A stretch of 24,882 nucleotides of DNA from Intrasporangium_A sp051961875. Lineage in GTDB: Bacteria; Actinomycetota; Actinomycetes; Actinomycetales; Dermatophilaceae. The DNA lies in assembly GCF_051961875.1 (NCBI RefSeq), contig NZ_JBQCCV010000098.1:1-24882 (forward strand), given 5' to 3'. Every line of letters starts with the position of its first letter. The first letter of the stretch is position 1. Under the pieces are notes generated by a model. That model searched no databases. It was not told the DNA's origin and saw only the letters and a list, made by a program, of their open reading frames with translations. The position numbers and the translations under genes were made by a program. Positions 7,242 through 14,754 of this stretch are shown here, in pieces.

Positions 7242-8444
7242 TCAGCTGGGGCCGAGCTCGAGCTGGTCGATGACGAGATCCGCGATGGCGAGCGACGCGG
7301 TGGCCGCCGGTGAAGGCGCATTGCGCACCGAGAAGACGTTGCCGACGCGACTGAACCGGAAGTCGTCCACCAGCGTGCCGTCCGCATCCATGGCCTGGGC
7401 CCGCACCCCGGCCGGAGCGCGGACCACGTCCGAGGGGGTGATCTCGGGGACGTAGCGCCGGGCCGCCGCAATGAACGCCCGACGGTTGAGCGAACCCCAC
7501 ATCTCGCGGACCCCAGTCGCCGCGTTCGCCTTGGCGAAGGTGCGGAACCCCTTGAACGACAGCAGCTCTCGCAGCTCGCGACCCTCGAGGTCGTGGCGCA
7601 GGTATCCCTCGCGCGACAGGGCGAGCACGGCGTTGGGGCCGAGCAGGACGTTGCCGTCGACGCGCTTGGTGAGGTGGACCCCCAGGAAGGGGTAGCGCGG
7701 GTCCGGTACGGGATAGATCAGGCCCTTCACGAGGTGCCGGGCGCTCGGCACGAGCTGGTGGAACTCCCCCCGGAAGGGGACGATCCGCGGGAACTGCGAG
7801 TCGCCCGCCAAGCTCGCCAGGCGGTCGGTGTGCAGCCCCGCCGCGATGACGAGCCGGTCGGCCTCGACCACGTCACCGCCCGACGAGGTCACCCGGGTCG
7901 GGGGGCCGGTCGAGATCGCCTCGACCTCGAACCCGGTCCGCAGCTGCGCGCCGTGGTTGCACGCGTCCTCGAGGAAGGCCGCGGCGATCCGGCCGAAGTC
8001 GACGATGGCCGTGGTGGGGGAGTGCAGCCCGGCCCGACCCTGTACGTGCGGCTCGATCTCGGAGAGCTGCGAGGCGTCGAGCCACCGCACACCCGGCACC
8101 CCGTTGGCGAGGGCCCGCTCGTGGATCCGGGCGAGGCGGCTCTCGTCACCGGCGTCGAGCGCGACGAGGACCTTGCCGACCTCCTCGTACGGCAGGCCCC
8201 TGACCCGGCAGTAGTCGCGCAGCCGGCGAACGCCCTCGCGGGAGAGGCGGGCCTTGTCGGAGCCGGGCTGGTAGTACAGGCCTGCGTGGACCACACCACT
8301 GTTGCGGGAGGTCTGGTGCAGGCCCGGCTCGGGCTCCTTCTCGAGCACCGTGACCATCGTGTCCCTCCGGCCCATGGCGAGGGCTCGGGCGATCGCGGCG
8401 CCGACGATCCCGGCGCCGACAACGACGACACGCTCCGCCCCCAC
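7242..8444 (-). CDS. lhgO: L-2-hydroxyglutarate oxidase (FAD-dependent)
   Basis: A 400-residue FAD oxidoreductase of the DAO superfamily. The N-terminal dinucleotide-binding motif is VVVGAGIVGAAIARALA. It is followed by the LhgO-characteristic HQTSRNSGVVHAGLYYQPGSDKARL, a conserved RNSGV-HAG-YY block, then DFGRIAAAFLEDA and PFRGEFHQLVPSARHLVKGLIYPVPDP. LhgO oxidises L-2-hydroxyglutarate to 2-oxoglutarate, usually at the membrane with electrons passed to quinone. The GTG start at 8444 is preceded by a TACCGT box 6 nt away, consistent with leaderless initiation. Neighbours do not form an obvious pathway with it (no csiD or gab genes here). Confidence 0.93.
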   Translation of the reverse strand: MGAERVVVVGAGIVGAAIARALAMGRRDTMVTVLEKEPEPGLHQTSRNSGVVHAGLYYQPGSDKARLSREGVRRLRDYCRVRGLPYEEVGKVLVALDAGDESRLARIHERALANGVPGVRWLDASQLSEIEPHVQGRAGLHSPTTAIVDFGRIAAAFLEDACNHGAQLRTGFEVEAISTGPPTRVTSSGGDVVEADRLVIAAGLHTDRLASLAGDSQFPRIVPFRGEFHQLVPSARHLVKGLIYPVPDPRYPFLGVHLTKRVDGNVLLGPNAVLALSREGYLRHDLEGRELRELLSFKGFRTFAKANAATGVREMWGSLNRRAFIAAARRYVPEITPSDVVRAPAGVRAQAMDADGTLVDDFRFSRVGNVFSVRNAPSPAATASLAIADLVIDQLELGPS

Positions 8445-8450
8445 GCGCTC

Positions 8451-8456
8451 ACGGTA
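8451..8456 (-). promoter_or_regulatory. Candidate leaderless -10 box (TACCGT)
   Basis: On the minus strand TACCGT stands 6 nt before the GTG start of lhgO, with no purine-rich ribosome binding site between them. Confidence 0.4.
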
Positions 8457-8514
8457 GCCCGTCTCCGAGGCTGTGGGGGCCGGACGGCTATCAGACCGGC
8501 GTCACTCGCGGCTG

Positions 8515-8552
8515 TTGTCCACACCCGAAGGGCCGGGCACGGCTCGTCCACA
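8515..8552 (+). promoter_or_regulatory. Two DnaA-box-like sites
   Basis: TTGTCCACA (8515-8523) equals the usual actinobacterial DnaA box. TCGTCCACA (8544-8552) differs at one base and has the same orientation, 29 bp on. Both are in the spacer between lhgO and the DUF2695 gene. They could make the DUF2695 promoter DnaA-responsive or act as titration sites; two boxes alone do not make an origin. Confidence 0.4.
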
Positions 8553-8622
8553 ACCGGTGGTCGGCCCTGCTGCCGCGGTCGCCGGGCTGGAGCACAGTGG
8601 TCGGGACAGAAGGGAGTGCGCA

Positions 8623-9006
8623 ATGTCCAACGTCATCCACCTGCTGACGGGCCGCCCCCTCCGTTCGCTTGACGAGGTGCTCCCGTTCCCCGGGGAGTGC
8701 CTACCGTGCTTCGTCGGGCGGATGGTGGGAAGCCAGGGGTGCTCGGGCGGGCTCGGCTGGGTCGAGCAGTTCCGGATGCACCGTGCCAAGCGGGCGTCGG
8801 CGCTGACCCGCCGGCTCGCCGCTCAGGGCGCCCTGTGCGACTGCACCCTCACCGACGTCGTATGGCGCCTCAGCCCTGGGCTGTGGGAGTGGACGGCCGA
8901 CGGCCGGCTGTTGCCCCCGGCCGAGGCGCCACCGTGCGTGGGCGTGCGGCCGAACTCGGCCCAGCCGTGCCGGCACTGGGTGTCGGCCGACGAGCTGGCC
9001 ATGTGA
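8623..9006 (+). CDS. DUF2695 domain-containing small cysteine-rich protein
   Basis: A 127-residue protein with ribosome binding site AGAAGGGA upstream of the ATG. The core is CLPCFVGRM, GCSGGLGWVEQFR, and LTRRLAAQGALCDC, a pattern I recognise as the actinobacterial DUF2695 family. Cysteines at 26, 29, 40, 72, 74, 105 and 116 suggest a metal-binding site, possibly zinc, but this is inference. The C-terminal tail is rich in Pro and Cys. No function is known to me. It is transcribed away from lhgO and towards the yciO-like gene, with a 99-nt spacer in which I see no clear terminator. Confidence 0.75.
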   Translation: MSNVIHLLTGRPLRSLDEVLPFPGECLPCFVGRMVGSQGCSGGLGWVEQFRMHRAKRASALTRRLAAQGALCDCTLTDVVWRLSPGLWEWTADGRLLPPAEAPPCVGVRPNSAQPCRHWVSADELAM

Positions 9007-9105
9007 CCGCTCGGGTCCGATCCGGGTGCTTCGCGTCACGCTGCCTGACATTCGTGACCCGAGACGGTGACCGGCGTCCCCGGGCGGCCATGACAGGGTG
9101 TGCCC

Positions 9106-9726
9106 ATGGCGAGGTATTTCGATGTCCATCCCGTCGACCCGCAGCCGCGTGCGATCCGGCAGGCCGTCCAGATCCTCCGGGAGGGCGGCCTCATCGCCTA
9201 TCCCACCGACTCGTGCTTCGCGCTCGGCTGCTCGCTCGACAACCGGGAGGGCAAGGAGCGCATCACCCGCATCCGACATCTCGACGACAAGCACCACTTC
9301 ACGCTGGTCTGCGCGGACTTCGCCCAGCTCGGGCAGTTCGTCCACCTCGACAACGCGGTGTTCCGCGCGGTCAAGGCGGCCACCCCCGGGCCCTACACCT
9401 TCATCCTTCCGGCCACCCGCGAGGTCCCCAAGCGGCTGCTCCACCCGAAGAAGAAGACCGTCGGGGTCCGGATTCCCGAGCACCCCGTGGTCCGGGCTCT
9501 GCTGGAGGAGATGGGCGAGCCGATCCTCTCGAGCACGCTTCTCCTGCCCGACATGGACGACCCGCTGACAGACGGCTGGACCATCAAGGAGGAGCTCGAC
9601 CACAGCGTCGACGCTGTCATCGACTCTGGCGAGTGCGGCGTCGAGCCGACGACGGTCGTCGACTTCAGCGACGGCGTCCCCGAGGTCGTCCGGGTGGGCG
9701 CCGGCGACCCTGACCCCTTCGAATGA
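9106..9726 (+). CDS. YciO/YrdC/Sua5 family protein (L-threonylcarbamoyladenylate synthase-like)
   Basis: About 206 residues with the YrdC fold. The N-terminus, ARYFDVHPVDPQPRAIRQAV followed by GGLIAYPTDSCFALGCS, is closer to YciO than to the main TsaC/Sua5 enzyme. Further motifs are DKHHFTLVC, TPGPYTFILPAT, KKKTVGVRIPEHPVV and ILSSTLLLP. TsaC/Sua5 makes threonylcarbamoyl-AMP for the tRNA t6A modification; YciO paralogues may have a weak or different activity, so the specific role is uncertain. I chose ATG at 9106 because it matches the family N-terminus and follows AGGGTG; GTG 9100 is an alternative. It converges on the aldo/keto reductase with an 11-nt gap. Confidence 0.9.
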   Translation: MARYFDVHPVDPQPRAIRQAVQILREGGLIAYPTDSCFALGCSLDNREGKERITRIRHLDDKHHFTLVCADFAQLGQFVHLDNAVFRAVKAATPGPYTFILPATREVPKRLLHPKKKTVGVRIPEHPVVRALLEEMGEPILSSTLLLPDMDDPLTDGWTIKEELDHSVDAVIDSGECGVEPTTVVDFSDGVPEVVRVGAGDPDPFE

Positions 9727-9737
9727 CCGGCCAGGCC

Positions 9738-10586
9738 TCACATCTCTTCGTGGGTGTCGGGGTCCCCGTCGAAGAGCCGCCCATCCGCGTGCCCCAGGGC
9801 AGTGATCGCGGCCATCTCGGCGTCGGTGAGCTCGAAGCCGAGAAGGTCGAGGTTGGCTCCTTGCCGCTCCGGGCTGGCCGACTTCGGCAACGGGACCGAC
9901 CCGAGCTGCAGGTGCCACCGGAGGATCACCTGTGCCGGCGTCACCTCGTGGGCACGGGCCGCGTCCGCCACGGCAGGCTCCCCGAACGGCGCGTTCCGCT
10001 TGCCCAGTGGGCTCCATGCCTCGGTCCGGATGCCGAGTCGGTTGTGCACCTGCCGCATCTGCTCCTGAGGGAACCACGGGTGCAGCTCGATCTGGTTCAC
10101 GGCCGGGACGACGCCGGTGGCGTCGATGACGTTCGCGAGGTGCTCCTCGGTGAAGTTGCTGACGCCGATGGTCCGCACGAGCCCGTCCTGCTGCGCCTGG
10201 ACGAGCGCCCGCCACGCCTCGACGTAGAGGCCGCGGCTGGGGTTGGGCCAGTGGATCAGGGCGATGTCGATCTGCTCGAGACCGAGCAGCTGAGCGGAGT
10301 CTCTGAGCGAACCGAGCGCCAGCTCGTAGGCGTGGTGCCGCCCGGGGATCTTCGTCTCGACGAGGATCTCGTCGCGGGGCACCGCACTGCGCTGCACCGC
10401 CTCGCCGACCTCGCGCTCGTTGCCGTAGTTGACGGCGGTGTCGAGCAGGCGGTAGCCGAGGTCGAGCGCTGACACGATGGCATCGACTGCCTTGTTCCCC
10501 TTGAGGGGGTAGGTGCCGAAGCCGAGGACGGGCAGGCGGGTGGCGTCGTTGAGCTCGAGGGTGGGCAGCGTGGTCACGGGCTTCAC
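9738..10586 (-). CDS. Aldo/keto reductase (2,5-diketogluconate reductase-like)
   Basis: A 282-residue NADPH-dependent aldo/keto reductase with a TIM barrel. The catalytic tetrad is visible: D49 and Y54 in LLDTAVNYGNE, K79 in VETKIPG and H112 in IALIHWPNP. The family pattern GFGTYPLKG is at the start, and IGVSNFTEEHL plus NQIELHPWFPQ follow. The C-terminal PLPKSASPERQGANL binds the cofactor 2'-phosphate. The substrate is unknown. The GTG start at 10586 overlaps the TGA of the upstream DUF2332 gene (GTGA), which decides this start over an upstream in-frame alternative and indicates translational coupling. Confidence 0.92.
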   Translation of the reverse strand: MKPVTTLPTLELNDATRLPVLGFGTYPLKGNKAVDAIVSALDLGYRLLDTAVNYGNEREVGEAVQRSAVPRDEILVETKIPGRHHAYELALGSLRDSAQLLGLEQIDIALIHWPNPSRGLYVEAWRALVQAQQDGLVRTIGVSNFTEEHLANVIDATGVVPAVNQIELHPWFPQEQMRQVHNRLGIRTEAWSPLGKRNAPFGEPAVADAARAHEVTPAQVILRWHLQLGSVPLPKSASPERQGANLDLLGFELTDAEMAAITALGHADGRLFDGDPDTHEEM

Positions 10587-11764
10587 GGTATGCCGCTCAG
10601 CCCGGTGCCGCTCAACCGGATCCACTCACCGTGCGAGTCGCAGGTGCCGTAGGACTCGGCAGTCAGCTCGTGACCACCGCGCCACCGGCGGGCGCCGAGG
10701 ACGGTCGGGTCCGGCTCGACCGGCGTTCCGTCGAGCGCCGGCAGCCCGGGAACGCAGCCGCTGGGCTCGGCCGTCACCCAGCTGATGGCCGGCAGGTCGG
10801 ACGCCAACCTGGCGAGTACCTGGGCGACCTCACCGCGGCGTGATCGCCTCACATAGGTCAGCGCCCACGAGCTGAAGACGATGAGGTGGATCTCCCCTCG
10901 AGGGAGGGCTCGTGCCTGGGCCAGCGCGGACTCGATCGTAGGCCCGAGGTCGTCGACCATGTCGCCCGCCAGCAGCGGGGGAGGGTCGCGGCGCAGCAGC
11001 TCGATGGCCGATCGGAACCGCTCGATCCGCCCGGGGCCGTCGGGCCACAGGCATGCCTCGAGCCACCGCACGGCGTCCTCGTCGTCTGTGTCGATGGGCG
11101 CGACGTCCAGGCCGACTCGCCCGGCGACGGGCGGCAGCGCGAGGGCGGGGAGCGGGGCGGGAGAGCGGTCCTGGCCCTCGCAGGTGACAGGCGAGTCCGG
11201 GTCGCCGACGACGAGCTTCATCCCGCGCCGGTGCAGCTCGACCCGATAGCGGTCGGCCTGAAGGAGCAGGCCCGCGCTCGCCCCGAGCTCGACGAGGACG
11301 GTCGGTGTCGAGGGAACATCTCGTGCGGCGAGCGCGAACGCCGTGACGATGTACACGGCCCGGTTCACCTCGTTCGTCTGGGTACGGCGCGTCGCGATCG
11401 TCTGTCGCAGCTCGTCGGCGTGGCCGAGGATCGTCGCCCGCGCGTCGGGCCACGGATCTCCGGTCGGGACGGCCTCGCGCCCGACCACGCTGGAGTACCA
11501 GCGAGCCGCGGGCACACTGGGGTCGCGCAGCACGAGGTCGTGAAGGGCGGCGAGGAAGAGCACGGGCCGGGCCTGCCCGGGCTGCGCAGCGAGGAGGAGC
11601 GACGCCGTCTCGGGATCCTCGGCGAGCCCCCTGCAGAGCGCCCCGTACAGGGTCAGGTGCCGGCGGCCCTCGGCGAAGCGGGCGAAGTGCGCCTGCGCCT
11701 CCCGCAGGTCACTCGCCTCGATCGTGTCAGGGGCCTCGGTGGCGTCGGGCGGCGGGCTCGTCAC
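10583..11764 (-). CDS. DUF2332 domain-containing protein
   Basis: A 393-residue protein of the actinobacterial DUF2332 family, recognised from ARFAEGRRHLTLYGALCRGLAEDPETASLL, FLAALHDLVL, PTVLVELGASAGLLLQADRY and EIHLIVFSSWALTYV. The VELGASAGLLL segment resembles a SAM-binding glycine loop, so a methyltransferase-like fold is possible; this is inference. GTG at 11764 is the start, with a TAGTCT box 7 nt upstream suggesting a leaderless mRNA. The stop overlaps the start of the aldo/keto reductase (GTGA), so the two form an operon. Why this pair would be coupled is not evident from the sequence. Confidence 0.85.
   Translation of the reverse strand: MTSPPPDATEAPDTIEASDLREAQAHFARFAEGRRHLTLYGALCRGLAEDPETASLLLAAQPGQARPVLFLAALHDLVLRDPSVPAARWYSSVVGREAVPTGDPWPDARATILGHADELRQTIATRRTQTNEVNRAVYIVTAFALAARDVPSTPTVLVELGASAGLLLQADRYRVELHRRGMKLVVGDPDSPVTCEGQDRSPAPLPALALPPVAGRVGLDVAPIDTDDEDAVRWLEACLWPDGPGRIERFRSAIELLRRDPPPLLAGDMVDDLGPTIESALAQARALPRGEIHLIVFSSWALTYVRRSRRGEVAQVLARLASDLPAISWVTAEPSGCVPGLPALDGTPVEPDPTVLGARRWRGGHELTAESYGTCDSHGEWIRLSGTGLSGIP
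10587..10603. repeat. Copy of dispersed GGTATGCCGCTCAGCCC repeat
   Basis: This 17-bp word lies just upstream of the aldo/keto reductase start, inside the DUF2332 C-terminal codons. It is followed at once by a partial second copy (TGCCGCTCA at 10606-10614). The same word recurs with 1-2 mismatches as both arms of the inverted repeat at 19942-20007, and as a 13-bp exact match inside rlmC (19161-19173, inverted). Confidence 0.55.
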
Positions 11765-11771
11765 CCAAGCA

Positions 11772-11777
11772 AGACTA
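11772..11777 (-). promoter_or_regulatory. Candidate leaderless -10 box (TAGTCT)
   Basis: On the minus strand TAGTCT ends 7 nt before the GTG start of the DUF2332 gene, with no Shine-Dalgarno-like sequence in between. Confidence 0.5.
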
Positions 11778-11836
11778 GGTGGCTCACCCGCGCTCGAAGA
11801 GCTTCCTTCCGTTGAGGCGACAGAGTCGTCCGTGCG

Positions 11837-13240
11837 TCAGCGCGTGTCACTCATGGCCTCGGTGAGGATGTGTCCGACGTCGGGGAAGCGGGCTGGGTCT
11901 TCGGCGGAGTAGTTGAGCCGGATGTAGGGGCCCGAGGGTTCGGCGGGGAACCATTCGGTGCCCGGGGCGATGATCAGGCCGCGGGACTCGCATTCGCGCA
12001 CCAGGTGGTGGACGTCGGTCCCGTCCGGCAGCCGAGCCCAGAGGTTGAGCCCACCTCGGGGCAGCTGGTGTACGTGCACCTCTGGCGCGCCGTCACGAAG
12101 GCTTTGGGTGAGCAGGTCGCGACGCGTCTTGAGCTGGTGGCGCATGGTCCGCAGGTGGGTGCTCCATCCGGGTTGGCTGACGACGTCGAGTGCGGCTGCT
12201 TGCAGCAGGCCGCTGACGTACATTGTCTCCGCGGCGCGGTCGGCCAGGATGCGGTCCCGTGCCGGGCCCCGCGCGATGACGGCGGCGACGCGTAGGGCCG
12301 GGGAGACGCTCTTGGTGAGCGAGCGCAGGTAGATGACGTGCCCGTCGTGGTCATGGCCGATGAGGGGGCTGGGGTCGGCGTCGATGCCCAGGTCGTGGGC
12401 CCAGTCGTCCTCGATGAGGAAGGCGTTTCTGGCGCGGACGATGTCCAGGACGGCCATCCCGATGTCGGGGGACCACTGCGCCCCAGTCGGGTTGGCGAAG
12501 TTCGGTTGGGCATAGAACGCTCGCGCTCCGGTGAGGACGAATGCGCGTTCCACCTCTTCGGGGTCGGGTCCGGTCGAGCCGCTCGGCACAGGGACGAGGA
12601 CGACGCCGGCCTGTTCGGCCGCGAGGATGGCGCCCCAGTAGGTGGGTGACTCGACGACCAGGGGCTGCCCGGGACCGACCAGGGTGCGGAAGATGGAGCT
12701 GAGTCCGCTCTGGCTGCCGGCGATGATGAGGGCGTCTCGCGGGGAGGGTGCAGTGTGGCCGGGCTGGGTGGCGACTTGGCTGGCGAACCACGCCTGCAGC
12801 TCGGGCATGCCGCCGGCGGGTGAGCGGGTCAGCGCGGCGTCGGTGCGGGCGGTGCGGGCGATGGCGGCGCGCACCAGTCGTTCCGGCAGCAACTCGCGGG
12901 CTGGGTAGCCGGAGTGCAGCTGGATGGCGTCGGGGACCGAGGCGCGCTGTGTCGAGGAGAGAGTGCCGCCTCGGGAACGTGGCGTGCCGAGCGCGGCCGT
13001 CTGCCAGCCGAAGTCAGCTGGTTGTGCGGTGCGCACCGATCGGACGAAGGTGCCCACGCCTGGGCGGCTTTCCACGAGCCCCTGCGCGGCCAGCTGCCGC
13101 ATCGCCTTCTGGACGGTGACCGGGCTGGCCCCGTACTGCGCCACCAGGGTGCGGGTCGACGGCAGTCGCGCCCCAGCTGGAGCCGTCTCCAGCCATGAAC
13201 GAAGCGCCTCGACGATACGCCCCGCGCTATCGTGGTCCAT
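11837..13240 (-). CDS. MocR-type transcriptional regulator (GntR HTH fused to fold-type I aminotransferase)
   Basis: 467 residues. Residues 1-70 form a GntR winged helix (ARLPSTRTLVAQYGASPVTVQKAMRQLAAQGLVESRPGVGTF). A linker leads to an aminotransferase-like domain from about residue 105 with YWGAILAAE, NFANPTGAQW (NPTG 250-253), LIEDDWAHDL and the PLP lysine in RSLTKSVSPALR (K310). MocR regulators sense PLP or an amino compound and typically control a divergent gene, here the EamA transporter. Its ATG at 13240 shares the CATG tetranucleotide with the transporter's ATG. Candidate operator repeats are at 13225-13286. Confidence 0.93.
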   Translation of the reverse strand: MDHDSAGRIVEALRSWLETAPAGARLPSTRTLVAQYGASPVTVQKAMRQLAAQGLVESRPGVGTFVRSVRTAQPADFGWQTAALGTPRSRGGTLSSTQRASVPDAIQLHSGYPARELLPERLVRAAIARTARTDAALTRSPAGGMPELQAWFASQVATQPGHTAPSPRDALIIAGSQSGLSSIFRTLVGPGQPLVVESPTYWGAILAAEQAGVVLVPVPSGSTGPDPEEVERAFVLTGARAFYAQPNFANPTGAQWSPDIGMAVLDIVRARNAFLIEDDWAHDLGIDADPSPLIGHDHDGHVIYLRSLTKSVSPALRVAAVIARGPARDRILADRAAETMYVSGLLQAAALDVVSQPGWSTHLRTMRHQLKTRRDLLTQSLRDGAPEVHVHQLPRGGLNLWARLPDGTDVHHLVRECESRGLIIAPGTEWFPAEPSGPYIRLNYSAEDPARFPDVGHILTEAMSDTR

Positions 13241-13286
13241 GACTCAGCAGAGTAGCGCTATCGAACCATCGGTGCACCCGCTATCA
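13225..13286. promoter_or_regulatory. Three direct CGCTATC repeats at the divergent MocR/EamA start
   Basis: CGCTATCG at 13225-13232 and 13256-13263 and CGCTATCA at 13279-13286 lie in the same orientation, spaced 31 and 23 bp. They flank the overlapping start codons of the MocR regulator and the EamA transporter. MocR proteins are known to bind direct repeats near divergent promoters, so these are candidate sites for the adjacent regulator. Confidence 0.45.
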
Positions 13287-14177
13287 CAACCTCCGGCGCG
13301 GGCCGGTCTGGGATGGGGGCTGGTGGGGATCATGGCCTTCTCGTTCACGGTGCCGTTCACCCGGGTCGCGACCCATGACGGCTTGTCGCCGCTGTTCATC
13401 GGGTCCGGCCGCGCCGTCGTGGCGGCGGTCTTGGCCGCCGTCGCCTTGGCGGTGACCCGGCAGACCTGGCCCACGAGGCGTCACTGCGTGCGGTTGGCGG
13501 TCGTGGCCGGTGGTGTGGTGGCCGGGTTCCCGCTGCTCACCTCGTACGCGTTGAGGTCGGCGCCGGCCAGCCATGGGGCGGTGGTCATCGGCCTGCTGCC
13601 GGCGGCGACTGCCGTGATGGCGGTCCTGCGCGGCAACGAGCGGGTGTCGCGCGCATTCTGGGTGTTCGCCGCACTCGGAGCCGCCGCGGTGGTTGCGTTC
13701 GCTGCGCTGCAGAACGGCGGCCTGGGCGGCTGGCACTGGTCGGACGCGCTGCTGATCGGGGCCGTGCTCGCGGCCGCCATCGGATACGCCGAGGGCGGGC
13801 TGCTGGCGCGCGAGCTCGGGGCCTGGCAGACCGTGTCCTGGGCCCTGGTGCTCTCGGCCCCGCTGATGATCGGCCTGACCGTTGTCTCCGTCGTCGAGGA
13901 GGCCCCAACGGGGACGCCGATGCAGTGGCTCGCGTTCGCCTACCTGTGCGTCGTATCGATGTACCTGGGGTTCTTCGCCTGGTACCGCGGCCTGGCCATC
14001 GGGCCGATGGCCCAGGTCAGTCAGGTGCAGCTGGTGCAGCCGGTCCTCAGCATCCTGTGGGCGGCGTTGCTCCTGCGCGAGCAGGTGACGTGGCCCACGA
14101 TCCTCGGTGGAGTGGTCGTCATCGCCTGCGCTCGCTTCGCCGTCCGGGCGCGCCTCGGCGGGAGCGGCACGCGCTAA
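13239..14177 (+). CDS. EamA/DMT family transporter
   Basis: A 312-residue membrane protein with about ten hydrophobic segments in two EamA repeats. The first opens with GLGWGLVGIMAFSFTVPFTRVA. The second ends with QVSQVQLVQPVLSILWAALLLREQVTWPTILGGVVVIACARFAV, a canonical EamA C-terminal repeat. Members of the drug/metabolite transporter superfamily export amino acids or related metabolites. Coupling to a divergent MocR regulator suggests export of an amino compound or vitamin B6-related metabolite (inference). The ATG at 13239 overlaps the regulator's start codon; GTG at 13272 is a possible alternative, since the first membrane segment begins only after residue 22. The downstream stretch changes character and carries a decayed gene copy. 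Confidence 0.92.
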   Translation: MTQQSSAIEPSVHPLSQPPARAGLGWGLVGIMAFSFTVPFTRVATHDGLSPLFIGSGRAVVAAVLAAVALAVTRQTWPTRRHCVRLAVVAGGVVAGFPLLTSYALRSAPASHGAVVIGLLPAATAVMAVLRGNERVSRAFWVFAALGAAAVVAFAALQNGGLGGWHWSDALLIGAVLAAAIGYAEGGLLARELGAWQTVSWALVLSAPLMIGLTVVSVVEEAPTGTPMQWLAFAYLCVVSMYLGFFAWYRGLAIGPMAQVSQVQLVQPVLSILWAALLLREQVTWPTILGGVVVIACARFAVRARLGGSGTR

Positions 14178-14224
14178 GCCCGAGGGAAGCATGCAGGGCG
14201 ACCTTGTCGTGCGGGGGTAGCGAC

Positions 14225-14542
14225 ATGAGCCGGAGGCCCTTGCCCTGGCCTGAGGTGCAACTCGCCTGCTGTTCGTCTAGCTGTGCCAAGCGGTTGATGG
14301 CGGACCGGGTGTGTGCTCCCCGTGATCTTCTCGCGAACGGGATCGGGGCGCTCATCGGCGCCCTCGTGCTGGCCGGGCTATCGCACTTCCCGAGGCAACG
14401 GCGGTCGGTGTTGGCGCGGGGGGACGCCAATGCGGTCGATCGACCCGACGCCTATTCTTCGGCTAGACGTCAAGGCGGTACCTGGGGAGGGACTTGCAAT
14501 GGTCAGCAGCAGCCGAATGGCAACGGCTCAGCGAGCCGCTGA
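14225..14542 (+). pseudogene. Decayed 5' duplicate of the downstream serine hydrolase gene
   Basis: From the ATG at 14225 the first residues, MSRRPLPWPEVQLACCSS, parallel the start of the serine hydrolase at 14755 (MSLSAWPWPEVQVACCAA). A weaker match continues for about 40 residues (PRDLLANGIGALIGALVLAGL against RHDLVTPASVMKVLVALAVL). The SxxK active-site motif is absent and similarity then stops, although the frame stays open to 14542. The DNA match extends upstream of the start (CGAGGGA, CTTGTCG and a G-rich ribosome binding site just before ACATGAGCC). This looks like a partial tandem duplication that has decayed. A short functional peptide cannot be excluded. Confidence 0.65.
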
Positions 14543-14699
14543 GAATCGGCGGGCCGCGGTTCGCAAGGACCGGCAGCGCAAACAAGTGGCCCCCGCCAAC
14601 GTGATCACCGCGCAGATCTGCCAACTCACGAACCGGCAGCCGGCAGATGTCTGTGCCGGCACGGCGGTCATGTCGGCAGCGCCGTTGCTGGATGAGTAA
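14499..14699 (+). CDS. Small basic hypothetical protein (66 aa)
   Basis: An ATG at 14499 is preceded 6 nt away by a strong purine-rich ribosome binding site, GGGGAGGGA (14484-14492). The product has a basic, probably helical N-terminal half (AQRAAENRRAAVRKDRQRKQ). A second half with two cysteines, ITAQICQLTNRQPADVCAGTAVMSAAPLLDE, follows. It resembles no family I know. It lies between the decayed duplicate and the intact serine hydrolase and overlaps the end of the decayed frame. The ribosome binding site is the main argument that it is real. It could be a regulatory or antitoxin-like peptide, but nothing in the neighbourhood shows that. Confidence 0.45.
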   Translation: MVSSSRMATAQRAAENRRAAVRKDRQRKQVAPANVITAQICQLTNRQPADVCAGTAVMSAAPLLDE

Positions 14700-14754
14700 C
14701 ACGGGTACGCCGAGGGAGCGGCTTGTCGGGCGGTCTGTGGCGGAGGGTGGAGAC

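Noticed and set aside
8515..8552. Replication origin
   Set aside because: Only two DnaA boxes, no AT-rich unwinding region and no dnaA/dnaN nearby; the dif-like site argues for terminus instead.
8701..10215. 504-codon open frame on the minus strand
   Set aside because: It runs across the DUF2695 and yciO genes and into the aldo/keto reductase gene in the wrong frame; the sequence is compositionally biased and has no domain.
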